Positions 45,874 through 53,556 of a stretch of 64,000 nt of DNA are shown here, piece after piece (position 1 is the stretch's first letter; every line of letters begins with the position of its first letter). A model generated the notes under the pieces. It searched no databases, had not been told where the DNA came from, and saw only the letters and a program-made list of their open reading frames with translations. The stretch comes from Bacillus haynesii. GTDB lineage: Bacteria > Bacillota > Bacilli > Bacillales > Bacillaceae. The DNA lies in assembly GCF_001969855.1 (NCBI RefSeq), contig NZ_MRBL01000007.1, positions 124,001 through 188,000 on the forward strand, written 5' to 3'. Position numbers and translations under genes: made by a program.

Positions 45874-46083
45874 ATGAATTTATTTGAACAGCTGGTTGAA
45901 TCGATATCCCGCAAACACGATCAAACGCAAGCCGGCCATGACCGGGTGATCTTTGAGCAGCAGAAGGAACTGGAGACATTTGACCGCTCGGCCGAACAGT
46001 TCGGCAGGCAGATCGAAGCGTTTGCAGAGAATGCTGAAAAATGGCTGGGAGAGGACGGGAGTCTGCCAGGCATTTTTAAATAA
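45874..46083 (+). CDS. 69-residue charged protein, unknown
   Basis: A small soluble protein starting MNLFEQLVESISRKHDQ behind AAGGGGGG. It is rich in Glu, Gln and Phe and probably forms one or two amphipathic helices (residues 25-58). Its place between yjcA and spoVIF corresponds to yjcB in B. subtilis, but I do not remember that sequence well enough to claim orthology. Confidence 0.6.
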   Translation: MNLFEQLVESISRKHDQTQAGHDRVIFEQQKELETFDRSAEQFGRQIEAFAENAEKWLGEDGSLPGIFK

Positions 46084-46162
46084 TCCACAGAAGCCCTATG
46101 CATCAATCCAAGCGAATCCTATCAAATGTCATATCGTGTAGGGAGAAAAGGAGGTGCTTTAG

Positions 46163-46294
46163 ATGGGCTTTTGTTGCGGAGGCTACGGCGGTGGCTACAG
46201 CGGAGGCTATGGCGGCGGCTATGGTTCAACGTTTGTATTGATCGTTGTCTTGTTTATTCTTCTAATTATTGTCGGCGCTTCTTTTAAATATTAG
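46163..46294 (+). CDS. YjcZ-family small sporulation protein
   Basis: A 43-residue protein with a Gly/Tyr-rich head ([20 protein letters not shown]) and a single C-terminal membrane helix ([18 protein letters not shown]). This is the pattern of the YjcZ family of tiny sporulation proteins found in many copies in Bacillus. The ATG follows AAAAGGAGGTG, a near-perfect site, and a terminator follows. Its role is unknown; the family is made late in the mother cell or coat. Confidence 0.85.
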   Translation: MGFCCGGYGGGYSGGYGGGYGSTFVLIVVLFILLIIVGASFKY

Positions 46295-46310
46295 TTTTTG
46301 AGTTGAAGCG

Positions 46311-46348
46311 AAGAGGGCGGCGGCATGTATGCCGGGCTCTCTTCTTTT
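46311..46348 (+). terminator. Terminator of the YjcZ-family gene
   Basis: A long imperfect stem from AAGAGGGC-CGGCAT to ATGCCG-GCTCT, followed by CTTCTTTTT. Confidence 0.75.
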
Positions 46349-46361
46349 TGAACGGGAAAAG

Positions 46362-46390
46362 CACAAGGCTTTTCAAACATGCATAAGATA
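46362..46390 (+). promoter_or_regulatory. Candidate sigma-K promoter of spoVIF
   Basis: CATAAGATA at 46382-46390 fits the sigma-K -10 pattern CATANNNTA, with an AC at 46363-46364 about 17 bases before it. spoVIF is read late in the mother cell in B. subtilis. Confidence 0.55.
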
Positions 46391-46420
46391 GCGTATCACT
46401 CCCAAAAAGGAGGCATAGGT

Positions 46421-46678
46421 ATGGACAATCAATTTTTCAAAAACATCGAAAAGAAAACGGGCGTCAGCATGAATGACGTCATGCAGCTTGCAAATTCGCT
46501 GCAAAGTGCCAACTTCAAGGATGAAAAAACGGTCCGCAGCGTGATTAAGCGCGTCGCTAAATTGGCGAACAAACGGGTTCCGCAGGAAATGGAAGATAAG
46601 ATTGTTGAATCCATTGTAAGCGGCAAGGAAAAAATGGATTTCAACACGATCGCGAAAATGATGAACAGCAAAAAATAA
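46421..46678 (+). CDS. spoVIF: SpoVIF, late sporulation protein
   Basis: An 85-residue protein starting MDNQFFKNIEKKTGVSMNDV behind AAAAAGGAGG. It matches the SpoVIF (YjcC) family: LANSLQSANFKDEKTVRSV and ending FNTIAKMMNSKK. In B. subtilis SpoVIF is needed for full coat formation through stability of the coat regulator GerR. An upstream in-frame ATG at 46379 is not supported by a ribosome binding site and lies in the promoter. Confidence 0.92.
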   Translation: MDNQFFKNIEKKTGVSMNDVMQLANSLQSANFKDEKTVRSVIKRVAKLANKRVPQEMEDKIVESIVSGKEKMDFNTIAKMMNSKK

Positions 46679-46679
46679 A

Positions 46680-46713
46680 CACCGCGCCTTCCGGTAAAAG
46701 GAGGGCACGGTGT
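46680..46713. terminator. Terminator between spoVIF and yjcD
   Basis: ACACCGCGCC pairs with GGGC-CGGTGT (one bulge) and is followed by CTTTTATT on the plus strand. Confidence 0.75.
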
Positions 46714-46716
46714 CTT

Positions 46717-48996
46717 TTATTGCAGCTGGACCTGGGGATTCGGGCGTAAAATAGGCTGTAAAAACCTTGAGCGGTATGCCGTTCTTCCCCTTCTGAAGGA
46801 AGGAACGCTGATATACAGACGGTCCTCGGCCCGGGTCATGGCGACATACAGCAGCCTCCGCTCTTCTTCAAGAGCGGTTTCATCGCCTTTTCTCGCTGTC
46901 TCCAGGGCAAAGTCATGCGGAATCGAGCCGTCCTGCACGCCCAGGATATAGACCGTTTTAAATTCAAGCCCTTTCGCACGGTGAATTGTCAAAAGCTGAA
47001 CACCGTATCCGTCAGCTTTTTGCTTTTCGGCGGCTCTCATATGATCGACATGCTCAAGAAATTCGGGAATCGTTTTGAATTTTTTTGCCGCTGTTTTGAG
47101 ATCCCGCAGATCGTCAGACCCTTTTTCGAGCTTGTTTCCTTCGTTTCCGCGCTTTTTCAGGTAATCGGAAAAGCCCATCTTTTCCTCTGCGAAAGAGATG
47201 GCTTCAACCGGTTTCATCGTTTTTAAGCCAGTGAAAAAAGGAACGATTTTTTTTATTTTATCAAGCTGAAACGGTTTGATGTCGGTCAGTTTTTCAAGCG
47301 CCTGAACCATCGTGCAATCTTCTGTAATCGAGAGCGCTTTAAGCGTGTTTAAAGCGGACTGCTTGAGAAAGAGGGCGGGTAAAATCTGTTTGACGGCTTC
47401 CGCGTCATCCTGATTTTGGCTTAAGTAGAGATAGGCCAGCATCTGCCGGACGATCCTCCTGCTGTAAAACGACCGGACACCTTGTTCAGCCGTGTATGGA
47501 ATGGCTGACTGGTGCAGACGTTCAAAGATTGCGCGGCCGCTGCTGTTTGTCCGGTATAGGATGGCGAAGTCATCAGGCTTTGCGCCCATTTCAATTTTTT
47601 CTTGGATATCAGAGACGATCATAATCGCTTCTTCCTCTTCATCATAAGGATAAAATAAGAGCGGTTTTTGGCGGTTATCTCTCGCGGCGCTTAATGTTTT
47701 CGGAAAACGCTTTTTGTTTTTCTTCACGACCATATCGGCGCTTGCCACAATCGGATGGCTCGATCTGTAATTCGTCGTGAGGCGGACCGTTTTCGCCTTC
47801 GGATAATCTTTTTCAAAATCGAGTATAAATGAAGGGCTGCTGCCTCTGAACGCATAGATTGACTGGTCATCATCCCCGACACAGGTCAGGTTGTTTTCGG
47901 GGCTCGCCAAGAGCTTGATGATGGCATACTGAACAGGGTTAATGTCCTGAAATTCGTCGATCAAAATCGCGTGAAATCGCGTCTGATATCGTTTTAAAAT
48001 GTCTGGCTGTTCTTGAAACAACTGCCAGCATGCAGATGCCATATCGTCGAAATCGAATTGGCGCCGCGCAGCTTTTTGTTCTTCATAATGACGGTACAGC
48101 CGGTGAACCCGCTTTTCCCATTCGTCTTCAAGCGGAATCTGTTCGCCCGGAAGATAAGCGTTCTTCCAGTAGCCGATCTGCTGGATCGCCTGGTCAACCG
48201 GAAAGTCTTTTTCATCAAGCCCTTCTTCGGCAAGGGCCAGTTTGATGTACTGTTCTTTTTGCCATTCCCATTTCAGCAGGTGCTCACCATTCCATTTGGC
48301 CGGATCATGGTGATAAAGAATTTTGTAAAAAAAGCTGTGGAAGGTGCCTGTCACGAGGCGGTTCACAGTCTGCACCGGCAATCCGTATTGCGACGCCATC
48401 CGCTCTTTCATTTCTTTCACGGCTTTTGTCGTGAATGTGACGAGCAATATCGCAGAAGGCGGGATATCGAGCCGGGATATCATATAAGCCGCTCGCGCAG
48501 TTAATACCCGCGTTTTTCCGCTTCCCGCGCCGGCCAGAACGAGAAGGGGTTCTTCGGGGGCCGTCACAGCGGCAAGCTGTTTTTCATTCAGCGGCACATT
48601 CGGAAAGACCGGTTCGGGAGCCGTTTCTGCCGCCGGAGAGAAAGGAGAATGGATGGAAGCCTCGCGAGGCGGCCTCCAGAAGTCCGCATCCGTCTTCTTT
48701 TCCTCTCCGATCGCTTTGCCCTTCGGGAGGCGGAACATGCCGCTTTCAGTATAATCGTTCTGTTTGGTTTGCTCTGTCTTTTCATTTAAGCAAGCTGCTT
48801 CACATTGAGAAAAATCCCCGTTTTCCCGGTGGAAAAAATGCGGTTCTTCATGAATCGACAATTTCAGTCTGAGCGGCAAGCCGCAATGTTTACACGTGAT
48901 TCTGTCTTTTCTTGCTTCATCAAAGAGGAATTGCAAGTGTTCTCTCGAATATGTATGTATATGAATGTCTCGGTTATTGAATCGGGCGCATTTCAA
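46717..48996 (-). CDS. yjcD: YjcD, UvrD/PcrA-type superfamily 1 DNA helicase
   Basis: A 759-residue SF1A helicase. Motifs in order: Q-motif LNEKQLAAV, Walker A GAGSGKT near residue 160, TFTTKA, Walker B LIDEFQDI, GDDDQSIY, LTTNYRS, QLLTIHRAKGLEF and YVAMTRAED. The first 60 residues are unusual: CKHCGLPLRLKL and EEPHFFHRENGDFSQC resemble the zinc-binding head of CoiA. The start TTG at 48996 lies behind GGAGG and gives the B. subtilis length as I recall it; a TTG at 49011 overlaps that site. The function is probably repair or recombination related. Confidence 0.92.
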   Translation of the reverse strand: MKCARFNNRDIHIHTYSREHLQFLFDEARKDRITCKHCGLPLRLKLSIHEEPHFFHRENGDFSQCEAACLNEKTEQTKQNDYTESGMFRLPKGKAIGEEKKTDADFWRPPREASIHSPFSPAAETAPEPVFPNVPLNEKQLAAVTAPEEPLLVLAGAGSGKTRVLTARAAYMISRLDIPPSAILLVTFTTKAVKEMKERMASQYGLPVQTVNRLVTGTFHSFFYKILYHHDPAKWNGEHLLKWEWQKEQYIKLALAEEGLDEKDFPVDQAIQQIGYWKNAYLPGEQIPLEDEWEKRVHRLYRHYEEQKAARRQFDFDDMASACWQLFQEQPDILKRYQTRFHAILIDEFQDINPVQYAIIKLLASPENNLTCVGDDDQSIYAFRGSSPSFILDFEKDYPKAKTVRLTTNYRSSHPIVASADMVVKKNKKRFPKTLSAARDNRQKPLLFYPYDEEEEAIMIVSDIQEKIEMGAKPDDFAILYRTNSSGRAIFERLHQSAIPYTAEQGVRSFYSRRIVRQMLAYLYLSQNQDDAEAVKQILPALFLKQSALNTLKALSITEDCTMVQALEKLTDIKPFQLDKIKKIVPFFTGLKTMKPVEAISFAEEKMGFSDYLKKRGNEGNKLEKGSDDLRDLKTAAKKFKTIPEFLEHVDHMRAAEKQKADGYGVQLLTIHRAKGLEFKTVYILGVQDGSIPHDFALETARKGDETALEEERRLLYVAMTRAEDRLYISVPSFRRGRTAYRSRFLQPILRPNPQVQLQ

Positions 48997-49067
48997 AAAG
49001 AGGTCCTCCAATTAATGGGTAGTCGTCTAGTGTCATGAGACAACGTTTATCATATCAAATGAAAACC

Positions 49068-49093
49068 GTTTAAAACAGTAGATTTTTGGGAAT
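49068..49093 (+). promoter_or_regulatory. Sigma-B promoter
   Basis: GTTTAA at 49068-49073 and GGGAAT at 49088-49093 are 14 bases apart, matching the sigma-B consensus GTTTAA-N(12-15)-GGGWAW. It stands about 25 bases before the ATG of the 85-residue gene, so that gene is probably part of the general stress response. Confidence 0.8.
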
Positions 49094-49117
49094 TAAAGCT
49101 GATGAGGAGGAGATCGA

Positions 49118-49375
49118 ATGGGATATTTACCGCCTGTCCGCAATGATCAATATATACAGTACGCCAATCGCAGCATCAGCCAAAAATCGAACTATGCTTA
49201 TATACAAAAAACCGCCAATATCCCAAGCGAGCGCGCCTACCGCGAAGTCGAAAAAAGAGAGGAAAACCAGACTGCGGCTTTTAGTCGGGTCATGGAAAAG
49301 AAGAGGAAAAAAACGCTCAACCGCCGTGTTGCGGAAAAGGCGAAAAGTGGCCGCTATGTCAACGAATCCGTTTGA
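49118..49375 (+). CDS. 85-residue protein, probable general stress gene
   Basis: A small, basic, Tyr- and Gln-rich protein starting MGYLPPVRNDQYIQYANR behind GAGGAGGAG and ending GRYVNESV. Its C-terminal half is highly charged (KREENQ, EKKRKKTLNRR). No membrane segment or known motif is seen. The sigma-B promoter just upstream suggests induction by stress and stationary phase. I cannot assign a family. Confidence 0.75.
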   Translation: MGYLPPVRNDQYIQYANRSISQKSNYAYIQKTANIPSERAYREVEKREENQTAAFSRVMEKKRKKTLNRRVAEKAKSGRYVNESV

Positions 49376-49384
49376 GAGATGAAA

Positions 49385-49413
49385 CAAACCCCGGCTTTTA
49401 TACCGGGGTTTTC
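49385..49413. terminator. Bidirectional terminator between the stress gene and yngC
   Basis: AACCCCGG/CCGGGGTT-type arms around CTTTTATA, with T-rich sequence on the plus strand and a short T-run on the minus strand. Confidence 0.8.
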
Positions 49414-49414
49414 G

Positions 49415-50002
49415 TTATTTTCTGCGTAGTTTTTTGAGTCCGAAATACAGAATGATCATAGCGGCCGCCCCGATCATAATCGGAATCGTGTACGTTCTCG
49501 CCACATTTTCAACATGGTCCCACCGGCTGCCGAGCTGTATGCCGAGGTAGACGAATAGTATCGACCACGGTATGATGGCGAGCACTGTCAGACCCGTGAA
49601 TTTTAAAATCGGCATTTTCGCAATGCCGGCCGGAATGGAGATGGCGTGCCTGACCACGGGAATGAAGCGGGCAGAAAAGACGACGCCTCCGCCGTATTTC
49701 TCAAACCATTTTTCGGCTGTTTGAATGTGATGCTTTTGGATCAATAAGTATTTTCCGTATTTGTATAAAAACGGCCGTCCGCCGTAGTAGCCGATCCAGT
49801 ATAAAAACAATTGAGCAATCGTTCCCCCGATGACGCCGGCGATCACGGCCCCTGTCATCGTAATGGAGCCGTTGGACACTAAGTATCCGCCGTAGGCAAG
49901 TACGATTTCACTCGGGATGATTTCGATCATTAAACCGATCGCAATGCCGAAATAGCCAAGATCGGTCAGCCACATTAAAATATCATTCACTATGCTTCCC
50001 AT
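49415..50002 (-). CDS. yngC: YngC, DedA-family membrane protein
   Basis: A 195-residue membrane protein of the DedA (SNARE-associated/VTT) family. It shows MIEIIPSEIVLAYGGYLVS, the GGTIAQLFLYWIGYYGGRP segment and the signature FSARFIPVVRHAISIPAGI with its conserved Arg residues. DedA proteins are proton-dependent lipid-carrier flippases or support envelope homeostasis. In B. subtilis yngC is the third gene of yngABC; here a galE gene separates it from yngB. Confidence 0.9.
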   Translation of the reverse strand: MGSIVNDILMWLTDLGYFGIAIGLMIEIIPSEIVLAYGGYLVSNGSITMTGAVIAGVIGGTIAQLFLYWIGYYGGRPFLYKYGKYLLIQKHHIQTAEKWFEKYGGGVVFSARFIPVVRHAISIPAGIAKMPILKFTGLTVLAIIPWSILFVYLGIQLGSRWDHVENVARTYTIPIMIGAAAMIILYFGLKKLRRK

Positions 50003-50097
50003 TTTCGTTTTTTCTCCCTGCTTTTGATTTCATCAGCCGAACGTTAGAGCAGCTGCCGGGACGTTTCCCTGCCGCCGGCGCGGGAAACAAGCGAATC

Positions 50098-51084
50098 TCA
50101 AAAACCGTCCGGATGCGCTCTGTGCCATTGCCATGCGCTTTGAATGATGGTTTGTATATCGCTGTATTGCGGCTTCCAGCCGGTATCTTCCTGCAGTGTC
50201 CGGCTGTCCGCCACCAGCACTGGCGGATCCCCCGCTCTGCGCTCGTCCGTTTTTGCTGCAATGCTTCGCTCTGTCATGTTTTCCGCGGTTTCAATGATTT
50301 CTTTTACGGAATATCCGGCCCCTGTCCCTACATTATAAACATTTTGCTTCAGTCTGTCTTCATATAACCCGTCAAGGGCCGCCAGGTGGGCGGAAGCCAG
50401 ATCGAGGACGTGAATATAATCCCTGATGCATGTTCCGTCTGGCGTCGGATAATCATCTCCGAAAATGGACAGCTGCTTTCGCTGTCCCAATGCCGTCTGC
50501 AGAACAATGGGAATGAGGTGGCTTTCGGGATCGTGATCCTCGCCGATCGCTCCGTTTAAAGCGGCGCCGGCCGTGTTGAAGTAGCGGAGGGCTGCCCATT
50601 TGACACCGTGCGTTTTCCCGACCCAGTGCAAGTATTTTTCGATCATCAGCTTCGATTCCCCGTAAGGATTGACAGGGGAGAGGGGGGCTGTCTCTTTGAT
50701 CGGGACGTTCTCCGGGATGCCGTATACGGCGGCGGTCGACGAAAAGACGATGTTTTTGACGCCTTCCTTGATGACCGTTTCGAAGAATGCACAAGACTTT
50801 AGCGTGTTTTCCCTAAAGTAGAGCTCAGGCTTTTCGATCGATTCGGACACAAGGCTTTTGGCAGCGAAATGGATGACAGCATCGACATCATGATGTTTGA
50901 TGATGGCTTTGGCAAGTGCCGCATCAGCGATATCGCCTTCGTATAAGCTGATCCCGCTGACGGCTTCCCTATGTCCGGTAGATAAATTGTCAAGCACGAC
51001 AACGGAGCGGTTTTGCTTTGTTAATTCGAGTACGGTGTGGCTGCCGATGTATCCGGCTCCCCCTGTAACGAGTACGGATGTCAT
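50098..51084 (-). CDS. galE: UDP-glucose 4-epimerase
   Basis: A 328-residue short-chain dehydrogenase-type epimerase that interconverts UDP-glucose and UDP-galactose. It has the NAD motif VTGGAGYIGSHT, VLDNLSTGH, the catalytic Ser-Thr in FSSTAAVYG and Tyr-x-x-x-Lys in YGESKLMIEK, and GTCIRDYIHVLDLA. The start ATG at 51084 overlaps the yngB stop as ATGA and is correctly spaced from AAAGGAG; an ATG six bases earlier is too close. Its place inside a yng operon suggests it supplies UDP-galactose for the same glycosylation route. Confidence 0.93.
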   Translation of the reverse strand: MTSVLVTGGAGYIGSHTVLELTKQNRSVVVLDNLSTGHREAVSGISLYEGDIADAALAKAIIKHHDVDAVIHFAAKSLVSESIEKPELYFRENTLKSCAFFETVIKEGVKNIVFSSTAAVYGIPENVPIKETAPLSPVNPYGESKLMIEKYLHWVGKTHGVKWAALRYFNTAGAALNGAIGEDHDPESHLIPIVLQTALGQRKQLSIFGDDYPTPDGTCIRDYIHVLDLASAHLAALDGLYEDRLKQNVYNVGTGAGYSVKEIIETAENMTERSIAAKTDERRAGDPPVLVADSRTLQEDTGWKPQYSDIQTIIQSAWQWHRAHPDGF

Positions 51085-51971
51085 TGCCATGCTCCTTTCT
51101 GCGCTTCTTTTTTTAAGACGCTTTCCAGGTAGGCGAACAGTTTTAGCCGCATCTCGTCCCGCATGAGAGCGATTTCCGTACTCGCTTTAAAACTGCCCAG
51201 CTTGTCTCCGATATCAAAGCGGCTTCCTTCCAATCTGCGCGCATACATGCTTTGTTCCCGGCAGATTTCCCTAAGTGCGTCAGTCAGCTGAATTTCATTT
51301 CCTGCACCGCGCTTCGTTTGTTCGAGCACGGGGAAAATCGAAGGCCTCAGCACATAACGGCCCATGACCGCGATATTTGAAGGGGCTTCTTTGACAGACG
51401 GCTTTTCTACAAGATCGTCAATATGATACACTTTGTTCTTTTGCGCGGATGTCTGAATGATGCCGTATTTGCTGACGTCCGCCGGATCGACGGGCTGAAC
51501 GCCGATTACTTCCGTCTGATATTCTTCATATACTTCAAGCAGCTGCCGAAGCGCCGGCGTTTCTGATACCATGATGTCGTCGCCGAGCAGGACGGCAAAC
51601 GGCTCATCACCGATGAAATGCCTGGCCGATAACACCGCATGTCCGAGACCGAGGGGCTCCTTTTGCCGGATATAATGAATATTCGCCATATCGGCGATGT
51701 CGCGTATCTCTTTTAAGACATCGTTTTTTCCTTTGGCGAACAGGTTTTGTTCCAGTTCAACAGAGCGGTCAAAATGGTCTTCAATCGAACGCTTATTTCT
51801 TCCTGTAATGATAAGGATGTCTTCTATTCCTGATTGGACAGCTTCTTCCACGATATATTGTATGGCCGGTTTATCGACAATCGGCAGCATTTCTTTCGGC
51901 TGCGCTTTTGTTGCCGGCAAAAATCTTGTACCCAATCCGGCTGCTGGGATGACTGCTTTTTTTACTTTCAT
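51081..51971 (-). CDS. yngB: YngB, UTP-glucose-1-phosphate uridylyltransferase
   Basis: A 296-residue GalU-family enzyme that makes UDP-glucose. The nucleotide-binding motif GLGTRFLPATKAQPKEMLP, the active-site region IQYIVEEAV, VLLGDDIM and a C-terminal KASTEIALMRDEM are present. B. subtilis YngB is a second UGPase used during anaerobic growth. It is 22 bases after yngA and overlaps galE by four bases, so UDP-glucose synthesis and epimerisation are coupled. Confidence 0.93.
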   Translation of the reverse strand: MKVKKAVIPAAGLGTRFLPATKAQPKEMLPIVDKPAIQYIVEEAVQSGIEDILIITGRNKRSIEDHFDRSVELEQNLFAKGKNDVLKEIRDIADMANIHYIRQKEPLGLGHAVLSARHFIGDEPFAVLLGDDIMVSETPALRQLLEVYEEYQTEVIGVQPVDPADVSKYGIIQTSAQKNKVYHIDDLVEKPSVKEAPSNIAVMGRYVLRPSIFPVLEQTKRGAGNEIQLTDALREICREQSMYARRLEGSRFDIGDKLGSFKASTEIALMRDEMRLKLFAYLESVLKKEAQKGAWQ

Positions 51972-51993
51972 GGTTATTCACTCCTCGTCTTTT

Positions 51994-52389
51994 TTATGAA
52001 TCTGTTCCGGGTTCTTGAAACACCCAAAGCCGGTTTCCAATAAAGTTGATCGCCATTCCTGCGACTGTTGCGGACATTTTGCTGACAAAAAGGGACAGGC
52101 CGGCTTTTTGTAAAAAATACAGAAGGACAAATGTAGCGCCCGCTGCTGCAAGATTGATCATGATAAACCGGATGATCTCCGCGCCATGCGCTTTTTCCTT
52201 TACTTGAAACGTCCATGTCCGATTCCAGATATAGCTGTTTGCCACGCCTGCCGAATAGGAAAACAACTGTGCGGACAGGTAGGGGATGTGGAGCGACGTA
52301 AGGAGGAAAAACACAACGAAATCAACGAGTGTGTTCCCGGCTCCGACTGTCCCGAAACGAACGAGTGTTGTGATGTTGTTTTTGTTCAT
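51994..52389 (-). CDS. yngA: YngA, GtrA-family membrane protein
   Basis: A 131-residue protein with four predicted membrane helices and the GtrA signatures RFGTVGAGNTLVDFVVFFLL, ANSYIWNRTWTF and FIGNRLWVFQ. GtrA proteins help move lipid-linked sugars across the membrane for glycosylation of wall polymers. Its ATG overlaps the stop of a three-codon frame (ATG CCG TTA TGA, 52397-52386) placed behind the only good ribosome binding site, GGGAGG; translation probably restarts from that mini-frame. It heads yngA-yngB-galE-yngC. Confidence 0.9.
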   Translation of the reverse strand: MNKNNITTLVRFGTVGAGNTLVDFVVFFLLTSLHIPYLSAQLFSYSAGVANSYIWNRTWTFQVKEKAHGAEIIRFIMINLAAAGATFVLLYFLQKAGLSLFVSKMSATVAGMAINFIGNRLWVFQEPGTDS

Positions 52390-52397
52390 AACGGCAT
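52386..52397 (-). other. Three-codon upstream frame overlapping the yngA start
   Basis: ATG CCG TTA TGA on the minus strand ends with TGA overlapping the yngA ATG (ATGA). The GGGAGG at 52408-52413 is 10 bases from this first ATG and 18 from the yngA ATG, too far for direct initiation. Confidence 0.5.
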
Positions 52398-52526
52398 TCG
52401 GCTGTTACCTCCCGTCTATTTTGTATAGGGCTTCGTAAAAGCTTAGAAACAACTTTAATAGACAATGTTGAATAAACGATAAACAAAAGATGAACAAACT
52501 ATGAAAAGTTTTCTGAGGAAAAGAAA

Positions 52527-52555
52527 AACCGTTCCGCTTAAAAAGCGGAACGGTT
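52527..52555 (-). terminator. Terminator of the yjcH-yjcG-yjcF operon
   Basis: An 11-base perfect stem, AACCGTTCCGC with GCGGAACGGTT, followed on the minus strand by TTTCTTTTCC. Confidence 0.9.
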
Positions 52556-52973
52556 ACTTTTTGACCATTTTGACATGGGGGATATTCGCATCTAAAAATT
52601 CTTCAGACACGACCTTATAGCCGTGTTTTTCGTAAAAGGGAACAGCCTGTGTCTGCGCGTTCAGCATGAATTGAGCCGCGCCTTGCTTGGCGGCTTCCTC
52701 TTCAAGCGCCTGAATGATCAGGTTGCCGACGCCGAGAGAGCGATGGCTTTTCAGCACACAGATTCGTTCAAGTTTGCCGTAGCCGTCGACAAGCCGGAGG
52801 CGGCCAGCGCCGATCGGCTCTTTTCCGTCATAGATGACGAGATGTGAAGACTCCTGATCGAGATGATCCATTTCTTCTTCCGGTGATACGTGCTGCTCCT
52901 TGATAAAGACTTCCTTTCTAACAAAGAAGGCGTCTTCAAGCTGTTGTTGATTCTTCACAATGACGGCTTCCAC
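52554..52973 (-). CDS. yjcF: YjcF, GNAT-family N-acetyltransferase
   Basis: A 139-residue GNAT acetyltransferase of the ElaA-like group. It shows VFIKEQHVSPEEEMDHLD near residue 25 and the acetyl-CoA motif VLKSHRSLGVGNLIIQAL, then FYEKHGYKVV. The substrate is unknown. It lies last in yjcH-yjcG-yjcF, nine bases after yjcG. Confidence 0.92.
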   Translation of the reverse strand: MEAVIVKNQQQLEDAFFVRKEVFIKEQHVSPEEEMDHLDQESSHLVIYDGKEPIGAGRLRLVDGYGKLERICVLKSHRSLGVGNLIIQALEEEAAKQGAAQFMLNAQTQAVPFYEKHGYKVVSEEFLDANIPHVKMVKK

Positions 52974-52982
52974 TGGCTTTCT

Positions 52983-53492
52983 TCACGCTCCTAAAATAAA
53001 AGTTTCATAGACGGTCCATGATCCGTTGTCCAATTGGTAAAGCAGATGAAAGCGGTCGATGACTTCTTCGTGTGACGCGTCTCTCATTTTCAGTGTGCCG
53101 AGGACGTCAGAATGCTCATCATCTGACAGCTTTTGTGCGACTGTGACATGGGGAACAAACGCATATTCGGGTTTGCCTTCCAAAACGCCGCTGTACATTT
53201 TTTCATGAAGCTGCGTTAATTCCTTTGTCGGTTCGGCTTTCATGTAAATGACATTATTGACGGGGGCAAAGGAACTGAATTTTGTAATCTTCAGCGTGAC
53301 CGGTTTCAGCTCTTTTGAAAGCTCCCTCAGGTGTCGAACGACGCCCTCGATCTCGTCTTCAGACACTTCGAAAGGCGTTCTTAATGTAAGGTGGGGCGGA
53401 ATTAAAGCATAATTCGGGTCATAGCGTTTTCGGTAGGAATTTGCAATGTCCTGAAGTTTTTTTGATGGAAATAGCACAATACCGTATTTCAT
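52983..53492 (-). CDS. yjcG: YjcG, 2H phosphoesterase family protein
   Basis: A 169-residue protein of the 2H (2'-5' RNA ligase-like) family, with the two catalytic HxT motifs at [10 protein letters not shown] (about residue 34) and VPHVTVAQ (about residue 114). Family enzymes act on cyclic phosphates or 2'-5' linkages in RNA; the substrate of YjcG is unknown. AAGGAGGG precedes the ATG. yjcF follows and yjcH precedes. Confidence 0.92.
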   Translation of the reverse strand: MKYGIVLFPSKKLQDIANSYRKRYDPNYALIPPHLTLRTPFEVSEDEIEGVVRHLRELSKELKPVTLKITKFSSFAPVNNVIYMKAEPTKELTQLHEKMYSGVLEGKPEYAFVPHVTVAQKLSDDEHSDVLGTLKMRDASHEEVIDRFHLLYQLDNGSWTVYETFILGA

Positions 53493-53556
53493 TTTGTTCC
53501 CTCCTTAAACAATTGATATGGTTTAGTATATCAAAGATGGGCCGATATACAGAGAG

